This document shows positions 6,478-12,833 of a DNA stretch of 38,497 nt, one piece after another. The notes below the pieces were generated by a model, which worked only from the letters and a program-made list of their open reading frames with translations, was not told the DNA's origin and ran no database searches. Each line of letters starts with the position of its first letter. Positions within the stretch are counted from its first letter, which is position 1. Source of the stretch: HK-STAS-PATE-34 sp031973435 (GTDB lineage Bacteria > Patescibacteriota > Minisyncoccia > Phycocordibacterales > UBA9973); NCBI GenBank assembly GCA_031973435.1, contig DALYDA010000005.1, positions 1 to 38,497 of the forward strand, written 5' to 3'. Made by a program: the position numbers and the translations under genes.

Positions 6478-8217
6478 CTAGACTGATTTAGTTTTGTCCA
6501 CTGAAAAAGAGAGGTGGCTCTTGAAATAGTCCATAGTTCCTCCAACTTTCTTGTGGGGATTGAAGATATTATCTCTATCAAAGGCTCTCTTTGTCTCCTC
6601 GAAGAGTTCTACCGTGGCGTCATTGAACATTACGGACAAAAAAGGAGTTCTAACAATACCATCATTGTGTTCTGCTGTTATGGAACCTTTGTAGTGGAGG
6701 ACGAGATCATAAACTTTTGAAGATAGGTCCAAGATTGTGTTTTCAATCTTCGGATCCTTGGGATCAACTAATGGAATTATGTGAAAATTGCCATTCTCTG
6801 CATGGCCAGCGATGGTATACACAAGGTTTGGGTACTCACTTATCAGTTTGTTTATCTTAGGTAAAAATTCTTCTAGGTACTCTGATTTCACGATTACGTC
6901 ATCGATAAAAGGCGCTGTTTTCTTGCCGGCAACATGCTTCCGGAGAAGTGCGAAGCTGTCTCTTCTCATTGTCCAGTACTTTTCCGCTTCTTTTGAAGAC
7001 TTTGTTACTCGCATCCTTAAGCCCAAATGAAGAAGTGCTTGTTTTGCTTTTTGAGTTTTCTCTTCGATCTCTTCTTCAGTAGCACCAGCATACTCAGAAA
7101 GTATGATGAGCTTTGGTACACCTCCTCTTAATGTCATGAGTACTTCTGGGATAAATTCTAAGCCGAACTTTAAAGTTGCAAAAAAACCTTTGTTCTTTAC
7201 AAAATCTCTAAAAAACTTTACGGCCAGCCAAAAAGTTTTGTCATCATAACTTTCGATACTTATAGGACCTGTCTCGAGAAGTGAGTCTACTATTCCTCCG
7301 ATATTCTTGAAGTCCTTTAGAAAAAGAACCAAAAGCTTTGACTTTTTGATTGAATCTACCAAATAAAAAGTAATCTCAGTAACAATGCAAAGTGTCCCTT
7401 GTGACCCAACGATAAGCTTGGTTAGGTCAAAAATATCCTCTGCCTCCGTTTCTCCTTTTTTGATTACATTCCAAAGATAATACCCGGCTGAATTTTTGGT
7501 TACGTTTGGCTTTGCGTTTCTAATAGTAGTTTCGTTCTCTTTTATCAGTTCAAATATTTTCTTGTAAGCCTCTCCTTCTGCTGTTTGTTCTGCAATTTTG
7601 CTATATAGTTCTCTTCTTGTCAGGGGTCTCACAGTGTATTCATTGCCGTCTCGGAGTATAACCTTAAGCTCAGAAACATAGTCCTCAGTCTTCCCGTACA
7701 CCAAAGTGAGTTCTCCTCCAGAGTTGTTCCCAACCATGCCCCCTAGAGCATTCAGTGACTTTGAGGCTGTATAGCATGGTAAAAGCAATTCTTTCTCTTT
7801 TGCTTCAACTTCAAAATCTCTATAGAAAACTCCTGGCTCTACTTTTGCGAAACCAGTAACAGAAACCTCCTTAGATCCCGGGAAAAGTGGCATTATTTTC
7901 TTTTCCTGCATTCTTTCTATTGAAAGGATCTTGTTCATGTAGCGAGTTGTATCCAAAACCAGGGACTCCCCAAGTGGTCCGCCAGACATACAAGTACCAG
8001 CAGCTCGCATTGTTATGTTTATTTTTGAGATAGATCCATCTCGGCTATTTTTTTCATTTACCCATTTAACAAGATTTTGTATATCCAAACTGTTTTTTGG
8101 GAATAGTACAAGTTGCGGACGAACAGTAAAAATACTTGCATCATGACTATACTTTTCCAATGTATCTTCTGAGTTCTCAATATCCCCTTTAAAAAACTTT
8201 TTTATTTCTTCAACCAT
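6478..8217 (-). CDS. FAD-linked oxidase/dehydrogenase (GlcD / D-lactate dehydrogenase-like)
   Basis: 579 residues of the PCMH-type FAD-binding superfamily (VAO family). The FAD-binding half includes RPQLVLFPKNSLDIQNLV (about 33-50), the loop RAAGTCMSGGPLG (about 71-83), and ALGGMVGNNSGG (about 148-160), which wraps the flavin pyrophosphate. The C-terminal FAD-oxidase domain includes IAGHAENGNFHIIPL and ends with SITAEHNDGIVRTPFL, with His and Asn positions typical of 2-hydroxyacid oxidation. It likely oxidises D-lactate, glycolate or a related 2-hydroxy acid; the electron acceptor is unknown. No iron-sulfur partner (GlcF-like) is nearby. It is expressed from its own promoter and lies upstream of rplY. 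Confidence 0.85.
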   Translation of the reverse strand: MVEEIKKFFKGDIENSEDTLEKYSHDASIFTVRPQLVLFPKNSLDIQNLVKWVNEKNSRDGSISKINITMRAAGTCMSGGPLGESLVLDTTRYMNKILSIERMQEKKIMPLFPGSKEVSVTGFAKVEPGVFYRDFEVEAKEKELLLPCYTASKSLNALGGMVGNNSGGELTLVYGKTEDYVSELKVILRDGNEYTVRPLTRRELYSKIAEQTAEGEAYKKIFELIKENETTIRNAKPNVTKNSAGYYLWNVIKKGETEAEDIFDLTKLIVGSQGTLCIVTEITFYLVDSIKKSKLLVLFLKDFKNIGGIVDSLLETGPISIESYDDKTFWLAVKFFRDFVKNKGFFATLKFGLEFIPEVLMTLRGGVPKLIILSEYAGATEEEIEEKTQKAKQALLHLGLRMRVTKSSKEAEKYWTMRRDSFALLRKHVAGKKTAPFIDDVIVKSEYLEEFLPKINKLISEYPNLVYTIAGHAENGNFHIIPLVDPKDPKIENTILDLSSKVYDLVLHYKGSITAEHNDGIVRTPFLSVMFNDATVELFEETKRAFDRDNIFNPHKKVGGTMDYFKSHLSFSVDKTKSV

Positions 8218-8225
8218 ATTTGCAG

Positions 8226-8234
8226 ATTATAACA
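8226..8234 (-). promoter_or_regulatory. Extended -10 promoter of the FAD oxidase gene, leaderless
   Basis: Minus strand TGTTATAAT: a perfect -10 (8226-8231) with TG one base upstream, inside TTTGTGTTATAAT. The ATG follows after 8 bases. No -35 consensus is present, because the U-tract of the preceding terminator fills that space. Confidence 0.75.
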
Positions 8235-8235
8235 C

Positions 8236-8263
8236 AAAAAAAAATAGCTTACTTAAGCTATTT
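8236..8263 (-). terminator. Terminator overlapping the stop codon of the 8258 gene
   Basis: Minus strand AAATAGCTT, loop AAGT, AAGCTATTT, then a run of T. The gene's TAG stop (8258-8260) is inside the stem, and the U-tract merges into the next promoter. Confidence 0.85.
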
Positions 8264-8950
8264 AATAATGATCAATCCCAAATCTCTCATAAAGACAGAC
8301 ATGTTTTCCCTTATCTCATCCTCATGGAACCACCACACATTTGGTTTATGACATTCCTGATATCCCATACAGAAAATAGTATCCTTTTTCAATTCCTTTG
8401 ATATTTGATCATTTTTCCACTCACCTAAAAGTGGCAAAATTCCTCCATTGTCTAGCATTTTTGGAAACTGGATTGTGATCCCTAAGAACTCTTCCAGATT
8501 TATACCGACACCCTTGTTAACATCCCTTTTTATTCCACTCATAGTGCTTTCAGTATAATTTCTACAAATTACATTTGTAATTATGTAAAAATTTGCCTTC
8601 GTTGTTCTTATGCGACTAAGTTCACCATCTGAGATACTTTCAAGTTGTAACTTTGACTTAATGTCGTAAATCCTTTGTTTCGGATCAACTTCTGTAGTCG
8701 CGTTTTGTCTACGAAGAGAAGGGACAATGATAAACGGTATGCCTTCTTCTGCAAAAGTCATATTCATTAGGACAGATATTACTTCTTGCTTTATGTGTCT
8801 CTGTAAATAATCCGGCGTAATACCGAAGTCTACCAACACACCAGAGTTTACTATATTATCTATTTGCTTATTTATGAACTTTTCAAGTATGGTGGGATTC
8901 TTTTTTACCGTACCATCAATGAGTCCTCTGAGTTCATTATCGTTATCCAT
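8258..8950 (-). CDS. Uncharacterised protein, possibly DUF5701-like
   Basis: 230 residues, soluble, no membrane segment. I do not recognise it with certainty. The middle and C-terminal flow is TTKANFYIITNVICR, then GINLEEFLGITIQFPKML, then GILPLLGEW, then CMGYQECHKPNVWWFHEDE. It is reminiscent of DUF5701-type proteins common in Patescibacteria (a 'preface' strand, a helix near a Phe-Pro, then an aromatic-rich C-terminus), but no diagnostic motif can be claimed. The start at 8950 (MDNDNELRG) has no SD; TTGCAT, 17 bp, TTAAAT lies upstream with a 17-base leader. It is the next gene after the two-helix protein of the reverse transcriptase locus, separated by 51 bases, so it could belong to that patch. 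Confidence 0.5.
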   Translation of the reverse strand: MDNDNELRGLIDGTVKKNPTILEKFINKQIDNIVNSGVLVDFGITPDYLQRHIKQEVISVLMNMTFAEEGIPFIIVPSLRRQNATTEVDPKQRIYDIKSKLQLESISDGELSRIRTTKANFYIITNVICRNYTESTMSGIKRDVNKGVGINLEEFLGITIQFPKMLDNGGILPLLGEWKNDQISKELKKDTIFCMGYQECHKPNVWWFHEDEIRENMSVFMRDLGLIIIK

Positions 8951-9001
8951 GGACCAAATTTTTCTTGATTTAAGCAGATTGCTATGGTTTATGCAAATCG
9001 A

Positions 9002-9355
9002 CTAGTCCACTCTTTTGCCATCTTTATCATAGACTGCAGACACATTTATATCTCTTTGTTTATTTTTTAGTTTGTTCACTAGTCCAAAAATCTTCCTAAG
9101 CACTAAAAAGATTACTACTGTTGGAATCAAAAAAATCCAAAAGAATACTTTTGCAGCAACGTATGGGCCACCAAGCAAACTAGTAAATGCAAAAATAAAA
9201 CTTATAATAGTAAGAACTGTCCCTGGTAAAAGTATCGGAATAGCAAGCCCCAGAAAAAACTCCTTTCCTTGCCCAACCGCAAATCCAGATGGGTTGCTTC
9301 GAGCTTCCTTTATATCCTTTATTGTTTTTCTTATGTGGAATATTTGTAGAATCAT
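9002..9355 (-). CDS. Small two-transmembrane-helix protein next to the reverse transcriptase
   Basis: 117 residues. A basic amphipathic N-terminus (about 1-30) is followed by two predicted membrane helices (about 33-61 and 66-90), and then a charged cytoplasmic-type tail (KLKNKQRDINVSAVYDKDGKRVD). No enzyme motif is visible. It starts 29 bases after the stop of the reverse transcriptase gene on the same strand, but it also has its own strong extended -10 promoter 6 bases before the ATG, so its mRNA should be leaderless. Two-helix membrane effectors occur in some retrons (Ec48 type), which makes the pairing notable. Equally it may be an unrelated small Patescibacterial membrane protein. Confidence 0.6.
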   Translation of the reverse strand: MILQIFHIRKTIKDIKEARSNPSGFAVGQGKEFFLGLAIPILLPGTVLTIISFIFAFTSLLGGPYVAAKVFFWIFLIPTVVIFLVLRKIFGLVNKLKNKQRDINVSAVYDKDGKRVD

Positions 9356-9361
9356 GTATAC

Positions 9362-9370
9362 ATTATACCA
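9362..9370 (-). promoter_or_regulatory. Extended -10 promoter of the two-helix protein gene, leaderless
   Basis: Minus strand TGGTATAAT with a perfect -10 at 9362-9367; exactly 6 bases later comes the ATG (9353-9355), so the A of the start codon is the expected transcription start. Confidence 0.75.
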
Positions 9371-9384
9371 AATAAAAACTGGAC

Positions 9385-10368
9385 CTATTCGGACCAGTTG
9401 TAATATCTTCTCTTGAATTCTTTGTACATCCCTATGATTTTCTCATCTTCTTTGGAAAAACCCGATACTGAGATTAGGCTCATGAAGACACCCATCATTC
9501 CGCTAATCTGTGGAAAGTCCAAAATATTTCTATCCTTGCCATAAAGGGCAACATGGAGAATCCCTTTTATCTTCTTGCGATAGTTTCTTGGTAGGAATAC
9601 TTCACCTCCAGACTGAGTGTTTCGAATTCCAACTCCATTTACTGCAAAACTACCCAACATTGTAAGATCAAAAGTTCGAGTCTTCTTGATTGATATCTCA
9701 AAACCTTTACCTCTTATAAAATCAAGGATTCTTTTTCGTTTTTTTTCTCCAAACGGTAATGGTGAAGAAAAAATGAGATCGTCCCCTAGCCTTGTATATG
9801 TAGCACTATATTCCTTTGCAATAAAGCTAAGCCACCTATCAAGCTCATATCCAGCATAGATATTGAAAAGCCAAGGAGATGCCGGTAATCCTTCTGCGAG
9901 AGTAAGGTTCGGATCTACACAATACGTAGCGAGGGTCTCAAACCATTGAAGAGTCTTGTTTTTTTCTTCGAGACATTTCATCTCAAGAATTATCGCGAGC
10001 TTCATCATGTCGACACTGTGGTAAGCAGACTTCAAGTCTGTTACAAACCAATATCTAGAAAAAAACTTTTTGTCTCTCTTGTGATAAAGGACAGAAGAAA
10101 CCGTTGGGTTACTTACTCCCTTTATCCACTGAAAGGCAAATGGCAGATTGTCCCGAGTATTTAGAAAACCTATTTCAGACTTGAGGATTTCGTGGATACT
10201 ACGTAAATATTTACTAGGCTTACACAAAAATCTGATTTTCTTCCTTCGTGAAAGTGGATTTGTGTCCACATGCTCCACTACGTCATATCCTGGCTTTTCA
10301 TTCTTCTTCAGAAAATTAATTTCAAGGGAATGCAAATATGTTGGCTTAAAGTTTAATTTTGTTTGCAT
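9385..10368 (-). CDS. Retron-type reverse transcriptase
   Basis: 327 residues, the size of a compact retron or Abi-type RT with no extra nuclease domain. Motif A is WFVTDLKSAYHSVD with catalytic Asp111. Motif B is LAEGLPASPWLFNIY (158-171), matching the LPxGxPxSP form of retron RTs. Motif C is YTRLGDDLIFSS with Asp196 and Asp197; retrons usually have YADD, here LGDD. It lacks the SQ motif of diversity-generating retroelement RTs and the maturase and HNH parts of group II intron proteins. Region Y reads LGSFAVNGVGI where retrons have VTG..VN. The protein ends in a basic thumb-like segment. Upstream on the same strand lie a structured RNA and a promoter; downstream is a two-helix protein. A genome-defence role is inferred from this layout. 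Confidence 0.85.
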   Translation of the reverse strand: MQTKLNFKPTYLHSLEINFLKKNEKPGYDVVEHVDTNPLSRRKKIRFLCKPSKYLRSIHEILKSEIGFLNTRDNLPFAFQWIKGVSNPTVSSVLYHKRDKKFFSRYWFVTDLKSAYHSVDMMKLAIILEMKCLEEKNKTLQWFETLATYCVDPNLTLAEGLPASPWLFNIYAGYELDRWLSFIAKEYSATYTRLGDDLIFSSPLPFGEKKRKRILDFIRGKGFEISIKKTRTFDLTMLGSFAVNGVGIRNTQSGGEVFLPRNYRKKIKGILHVALYGKDRNILDFPQISGMMGVFMSLISVSGFSKEDEKIIGMYKEFKRRYYNWSE

Positions 10369-10384
10369 TTTTTACTTTTTCTTT

Positions 10385-10413
10385 AAACTACATCAATTGT
10401 ACTACTATGTCAA
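10385..10413 (-). promoter_or_regulatory. Promoter of the reverse transcriptase gene
   Basis: Minus strand TTGACA (10408-10413), 17 bp, TAGTTT (10385-10390). Perfect -35 and weak -10. Transcription would begin about 10 bases before the RT ATG at 10368. Confidence 0.5.
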
Positions 10414-10423
10414 ATAGAAGATA

Positions 10424-10442
10424 TTACCCGGGTCGGGTAATA
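10424..10442 (-). other. Perfect 8-bp GC-rich hairpin before the RT promoter
   Basis: ATTACCCG (10435-10442 read on the minus strand), loop ACC, CGGGTAAT. There is no U-tract after it, so it is not a typical terminator. It covers the stop codon of the 39-codon ORF. Confidence 0.6.
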
Positions 10443-10543
10443 ATCGTGTTAGCTCCGCCATATTTAAGCGCGACTTGCCTCTTAGAATGCTTATCTCTTA
10501 TTTTGCTCTCCTCGGTTCGGAAATGAAAAGAATACTTCTTCAT
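10424..10543 (-). CDS. Small ORF (39 codons) between the structured RNA and the RT
   Basis: Starting at the ATG at 10543 the frame reads MKKYSFHFRTEESKIRDKH, then SKRQVALKYGGANTIITRPG, then TAA at 10424-10426. An in-frame GTG at 10552 is an alternative start. The peptide is very basic and ends with a compact, protein-like stretch (ALKYGGANTIITRPG). I do not recognise a family. A perfect 8-bp hairpin (ATTACCCG, loop ACC, CGGGTAAT) covers its last codons and stop. It could be a small real gene, or a chance ORF over a structured RNA region. It has no SD, and a second hairpin (GAAATGAA/TTCATTTC) spans its start codon. Confidence 0.4.
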   Translation of the reverse strand: MKKYSFHFRTEESKIRDKHSKRQVALKYGGANTIITRPG

Positions 10544-10565
10544 TTCGCTCACTCTACGTCGGCAA

Positions 10566-10591
10566 TAAAAAAACTGCACCTAAATGCAGTT
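10566..10591 (-). terminator. Intrinsic terminator of the structured RNA
   Basis: Minus strand AACTGCA, loop TTTAGG, TGCAGTT, then TTTTTA. A 7-bp stem followed by a U-tract. Confidence 0.85.
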
Positions 10592-10879
10592 CCATAAGTC
10601 CAGTACCCAGAACAAAAAAGATAAAACAATCTCTGATATCGGCAAAAGCTGTTTAGACTTTCGCATTCGTATATGCCTGTCCGGCATCTGAGGACCGCCC
10701 CTTTAATAGAGAATGCGAGTGAGATATATGTGTACAGACCACTGATCTGCACTATCACCAAACATCGATTTGGTGAATTTACTGTGTTTGGCCTCTATCG
10801 TCTAATTATTTACTTCAATTTTGTTTGCATGAGATAGGTATCCCATGCTGGGTACCTTCATAACAGCATATCTTAATTT
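10566..10879 (-). ncRNA. Unrecognised structured RNA, about 310 nt, upstream of the reverse transcriptase
   Basis: Bounded by a near-consensus promoter (10886-10913) and an intrinsic terminator (10566-10591), with no ORF of note. A long-range closing stem pairs GTACCCAG (10848-10855, minus strand) with CTGGGTAC (10603-10610), enclosing 253 nt. Inside are local hairpins, given in plus coordinates: 10837-10856 (GGTA+CCC/GGG+TACC, alternative to the closing stem), 10755-10776 (8 bp, ACACCAAA-type), 10732-10752 (7 bp), and a long arm 10661-10718 closed by TCGCATTC/GAATGCGA with an inner ATGCC/GGCAT hairpin. This order (short hairpins, then a long arm, flanked by inverted repeats, upstream of an RT) is like a retron msr-msd. 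An AGC lies right at the end of the 5' closing strand. It has no tmRNA T-arm, RNase P or SRP signature. A short reading frame inside it repeats the first 14 bases of the RT gene. Confidence 0.6.
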
Positions 10880-10885
10880 AAACCA

Positions 10886-10913
10886 ATTATATAGAAAGTG
10901 AGAGCAATGTCAA
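10886..10913 (-). promoter_or_regulatory. Near-consensus promoter of the structured RNA
   Basis: Minus strand TTGACA (10908-10913), 16 bp, TATAAT (10886-10891). Both hexamers are perfect. It begins 1 base before the last base of alaS and is one of the strongest promoters in the window, although no protein gene follows for about 340 bases. Confidence 0.8.
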
Positions 10914-10914
10914 A

Positions 10915-12657
10915 TTACCCGAGCACTGCCTTTATGCGACGAACACCAGCCGAGGAAGCTTCTTCTTTTTGAATCTTGAAATGACCCAACTCTTTAGTGT
11001 TTACTATGTGCGGTCCACCACAAAACTCTTTTGATATAGCGTCACCATTTTCATCCTCGACAAAATACAAAGATACAGTCTCAGGATATTTTGCACCGAA
11101 TTCCATTTCAGCACCGAGTTTTTCAGCTTCGACAAGTGGCATCTCACGACGAACGACATTGAGTCCACGAGAAATATAATCGTTTACAATTTCTTCAACT
11201 TTTGCTTTTTCCTCCTCGGTCATCTTCCTATCGAACGCAAAGTCCATTCGAAGCCTCTCTTCTGTAATATTACTTCCTCTTTGTTTTACTTCTTTGCCGA
11301 GTACTTGCTGGAGTGCAGCGAGTAGTAAGTGGTGCGCAGTGTGAAGCTTGATTGTTTGTTCATTGTGATTCGCGAGTCCACCTTTAAACATTCCTGCAGA
11401 AGAAGTCTGAGAGAGTTTCTGGTGCTCTGACATTTTTTGATTGAAATCATCGAGATTTACCTCTATTCCTTTTTCTTTTGCAATTTCCAAAGTTATTTCA
11501 ATAGGAAATCCGTATGTAGTAAACAAGACAAACGGATCTGTTCCTTTTTCAAATTCTTTCAATCCTGACTGTAATGTTTCCTTGAACTTTGAAACTTCTT
11601 TCTCAATCTCTGCCTTTATGATTCCAATCTTCTGTTTTATTTCTGGATAGAACTCTCCGTAAAAAGTTGCTATAGAGTCTACAATAACGGATATTTTTTC
11701 ATTACCTATATCCTTATTGTCAGATTTCAGAACTGCTCTACGAATAAGCCTTCTTAGAACATAGCCTTGCTTTGTGTTTGAAGGTAAAACACCGTCAGTG
11801 ATCATAAACACAGCGGTTCTCATATGATCTGCAATAACTCTTTGTGAAGACATGTCTTGTGACAAAGCCTTTACATGAGACATGACCCCCTCAAAAATAT
11901 CAGTATCATAAGCAGTATTTTTTCCTTGCATCACTGCTGTCATCCGCTCTAGACCAGCACCTGTGTCTACATTTTTCTGAGCAAGCTTACCTACTACCTT
12001 TCCATCTTTCTTTTCATATTCCATGAAAACATCATTCCAGATCTCTATAACGCTTTCTTCTTTTACTGCATTTATAAAAGATTCTTTATTTAGATCTCCA
12101 ACAGATCCCCCTGTCATGTCATAAAACATTTCACTACATGGACCACAAGGACCGTTGTCACCAGGACTCCACCAATTATCATCTGCTGGAAGTGCGTAAA
12201 TACGATTCTCTGGTATTCCGAGACTCATCCAAATATTTTTAGACTCTTCATCAAGTGGAGCATTCTCATCACCCTCAAAAATAGTTACATAGAGTAAATT
12301 TGGATCAAGCCCCAATCCTTCTTCTTTTGAAGTTAGAAATTCATAACTCCATTTTATTGCTTCATCTTTAAAGTAGTCACCGAGAGACCAGTTACCCATC
12401 ATTTCAAAAAATGAAAAGTGTCTGTTGTCTCCTATGTCTTCCAAATCTCCAGTTCTCACACACTTTTGGATATCTGCAATACGAGAGCCTGATGGGTGCT
12501 TTTCTCCCATTAGATATGGTACAAGCGGTTGCATGCCTGCTGTATTGAAAAGTACAGAAGGGTCATTCTGAGGAACAAGCGGAGACGAAGGGACAATAGA
12601 GTGTCCCCTTTTCTCAAAAAATGCCAAAAATCTCCTTCTTATTTCACTTGATTTCAT
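10915..12657 (-). CDS. alaS: Alanyl-tRNA synthetase, short form without C-terminal domain
   Basis: About 580 residues; full-length AlaRS is about 870. The catalytic core is complete: RRRFLAFFEKRGHSIVPSSPLVP (near the N-terminus), FNTAGMQPLVPYLMG, RHFSFFEMMGNWSLGDYFK (motif 2 region) and GAGLERM (motif 3 region). The editing domain is present with zinc ligands in HTAHHLLLAAL and CGGPHI. The sequence stops after the SSAGVRRIKAVLG motif, so the C-Ala oligomerisation domain is missing, a known form in small-genome bacteria. I start at the ATG at 12657 (MKSSEIRRRF), with a TATATT -10 box only 6 bases upstream. The longer frame to 12759 would run through a terminator. Confidence 0.95.
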   Translation of the reverse strand: MKSSEIRRRFLAFFEKRGHSIVPSSPLVPQNDPSVLFNTAGMQPLVPYLMGEKHPSGSRIADIQKCVRTGDLEDIGDNRHFSFFEMMGNWSLGDYFKDEAIKWSYEFLTSKEEGLGLDPNLLYVTIFEGDENAPLDEESKNIWMSLGIPENRIYALPADDNWWSPGDNGPCGPCSEMFYDMTGGSVGDLNKESFINAVKEESVIEIWNDVFMEYEKKDGKVVGKLAQKNVDTGAGLERMTAVMQGKNTAYDTDIFEGVMSHVKALSQDMSSQRVIADHMRTAVFMITDGVLPSNTKQGYVLRRLIRRAVLKSDNKDIGNEKISVIVDSIATFYGEFYPEIKQKIGIIKAEIEKEVSKFKETLQSGLKEFEKGTDPFVLFTTYGFPIEITLEIAKEKGIEVNLDDFNQKMSEHQKLSQTSSAGMFKGGLANHNEQTIKLHTAHHLLLAALQQVLGKEVKQRGSNITEERLRMDFAFDRKMTEEEKAKVEEIVNDYISRGLNVVRREMPLVEAEKLGAEMEFGAKYPETVSLYFVEDENGDAISKEFCGGPHIVNTKELGHFKIQKEEASSAGVRRIKAVLG

Positions 12658-12663
12658 ATACAG

Positions 12664-12669
12664 AATATA
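12664..12669 (-). promoter_or_regulatory. -10 box of alaS, leaderless
   Basis: Minus strand TATATT followed by 6 bases and the ATG at 12657. It sits just after the terminator at 12686-12713, so alaS can be transcribed independently of the upstream RNA element. The -35 region (T-rich) is not consensus. Confidence 0.5.
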
Positions 12670-12685
12670 GCGTATTTTAGGCAAT

Positions 12686-12713
12686 AAAAAAAGCCCTAGA
12701 AAATTTCCAGAGC
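12686..12713 (-). terminator. Intrinsic terminator upstream of alaS
   Basis: Minus strand GCTCTGGAAA and TTTCTAGGGC form an imperfect stem with two G-U pairs, followed by TTTTTTT. Confidence 0.7.
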
Positions 12714-12790
12714 CCAAGGCATAACCTCTCCTAATGCGCATCATCTTTGTCGTGTACACAACTCAGAGCTCAGCGGGAGAGGTCTTGTCA
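12686..12790 (-). ncRNA. Pseudoknotted RNA element with terminator between pepF and alaS
   Basis: On the minus strand, two interleaved complementary pairs form an H-type pseudoknot: stem 1 ATCTTTG (12789-12795) with CAAAGAT (12743-12749), and stem 2 ACCTCTCC (12776-12783) with GGAGAGGT (12724-12731). The loop between them holds a small GTTGT/ACGAC hairpin around GTGTACAC. A terminator hairpin (GCTCTGGAAA/TTTCTAGGGC, 12693-12713) and a T-run (12686-12692) follow. A TTGACT, 17 bp, TAACAT promoter (12797-12825) lies just upstream. It may be a small RNA or an attenuator for alaS; it has no T-box core sequence. I do not recognise a family. Confidence 0.5.
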
Positions 12791-12796
12791 AAGATA

Positions 12797-12825
12797 ATGT
12801 TAGTTTAGATTAAAATGAAAGTCAA
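12797..12825 (-). promoter_or_regulatory. Promoter of the pseudoknotted RNA element
   Basis: Minus strand TTGACT (12820-12825), 17 bp, TAACAT (12797-12802). It lies just after the pepF stop codon. Confidence 0.5.
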
Positions 12826-12833
12826 TATGAAAA

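Noticed and set aside
9385..10368. RT as part of a diversity-generating retroelement or a group II intron
   Set aside because: Motif B is LPASP and not the SQ type of DGR RTs, no template/variable repeat pair is seen nearby, and no maturase, HNH or intron RNA domain V is visible.
10790..10812. Similarity of GGCC..TATCGTCTAA on the plus strand to the tRNA-Glu 5' end
   Set aside because: Only about 10 contiguous matching bases, no acceptor partner or T-arm; treated as chance, unlike the 28 of 31 match at 38122.
10566..10879. Structured RNA as tmRNA, RNase P RNA or SRP RNA
   Set aside because: No tRNA-like T-arm or ALAA-type tag end, no GAGGAAAGUCC/ACAGAA pair of RNase P, no GGAAG-type SRP apical loop. 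A frame reading ANKIEVNN near the 5' end looks briefly like a tmRNA tag, but nothing else fits.
12658..12833. T-box riboswitch upstream of alaS
   Set aside because: No AGGGTGGNACCGCG core or UGGN antiterminator bulge; the element has a pseudoknot layout instead.
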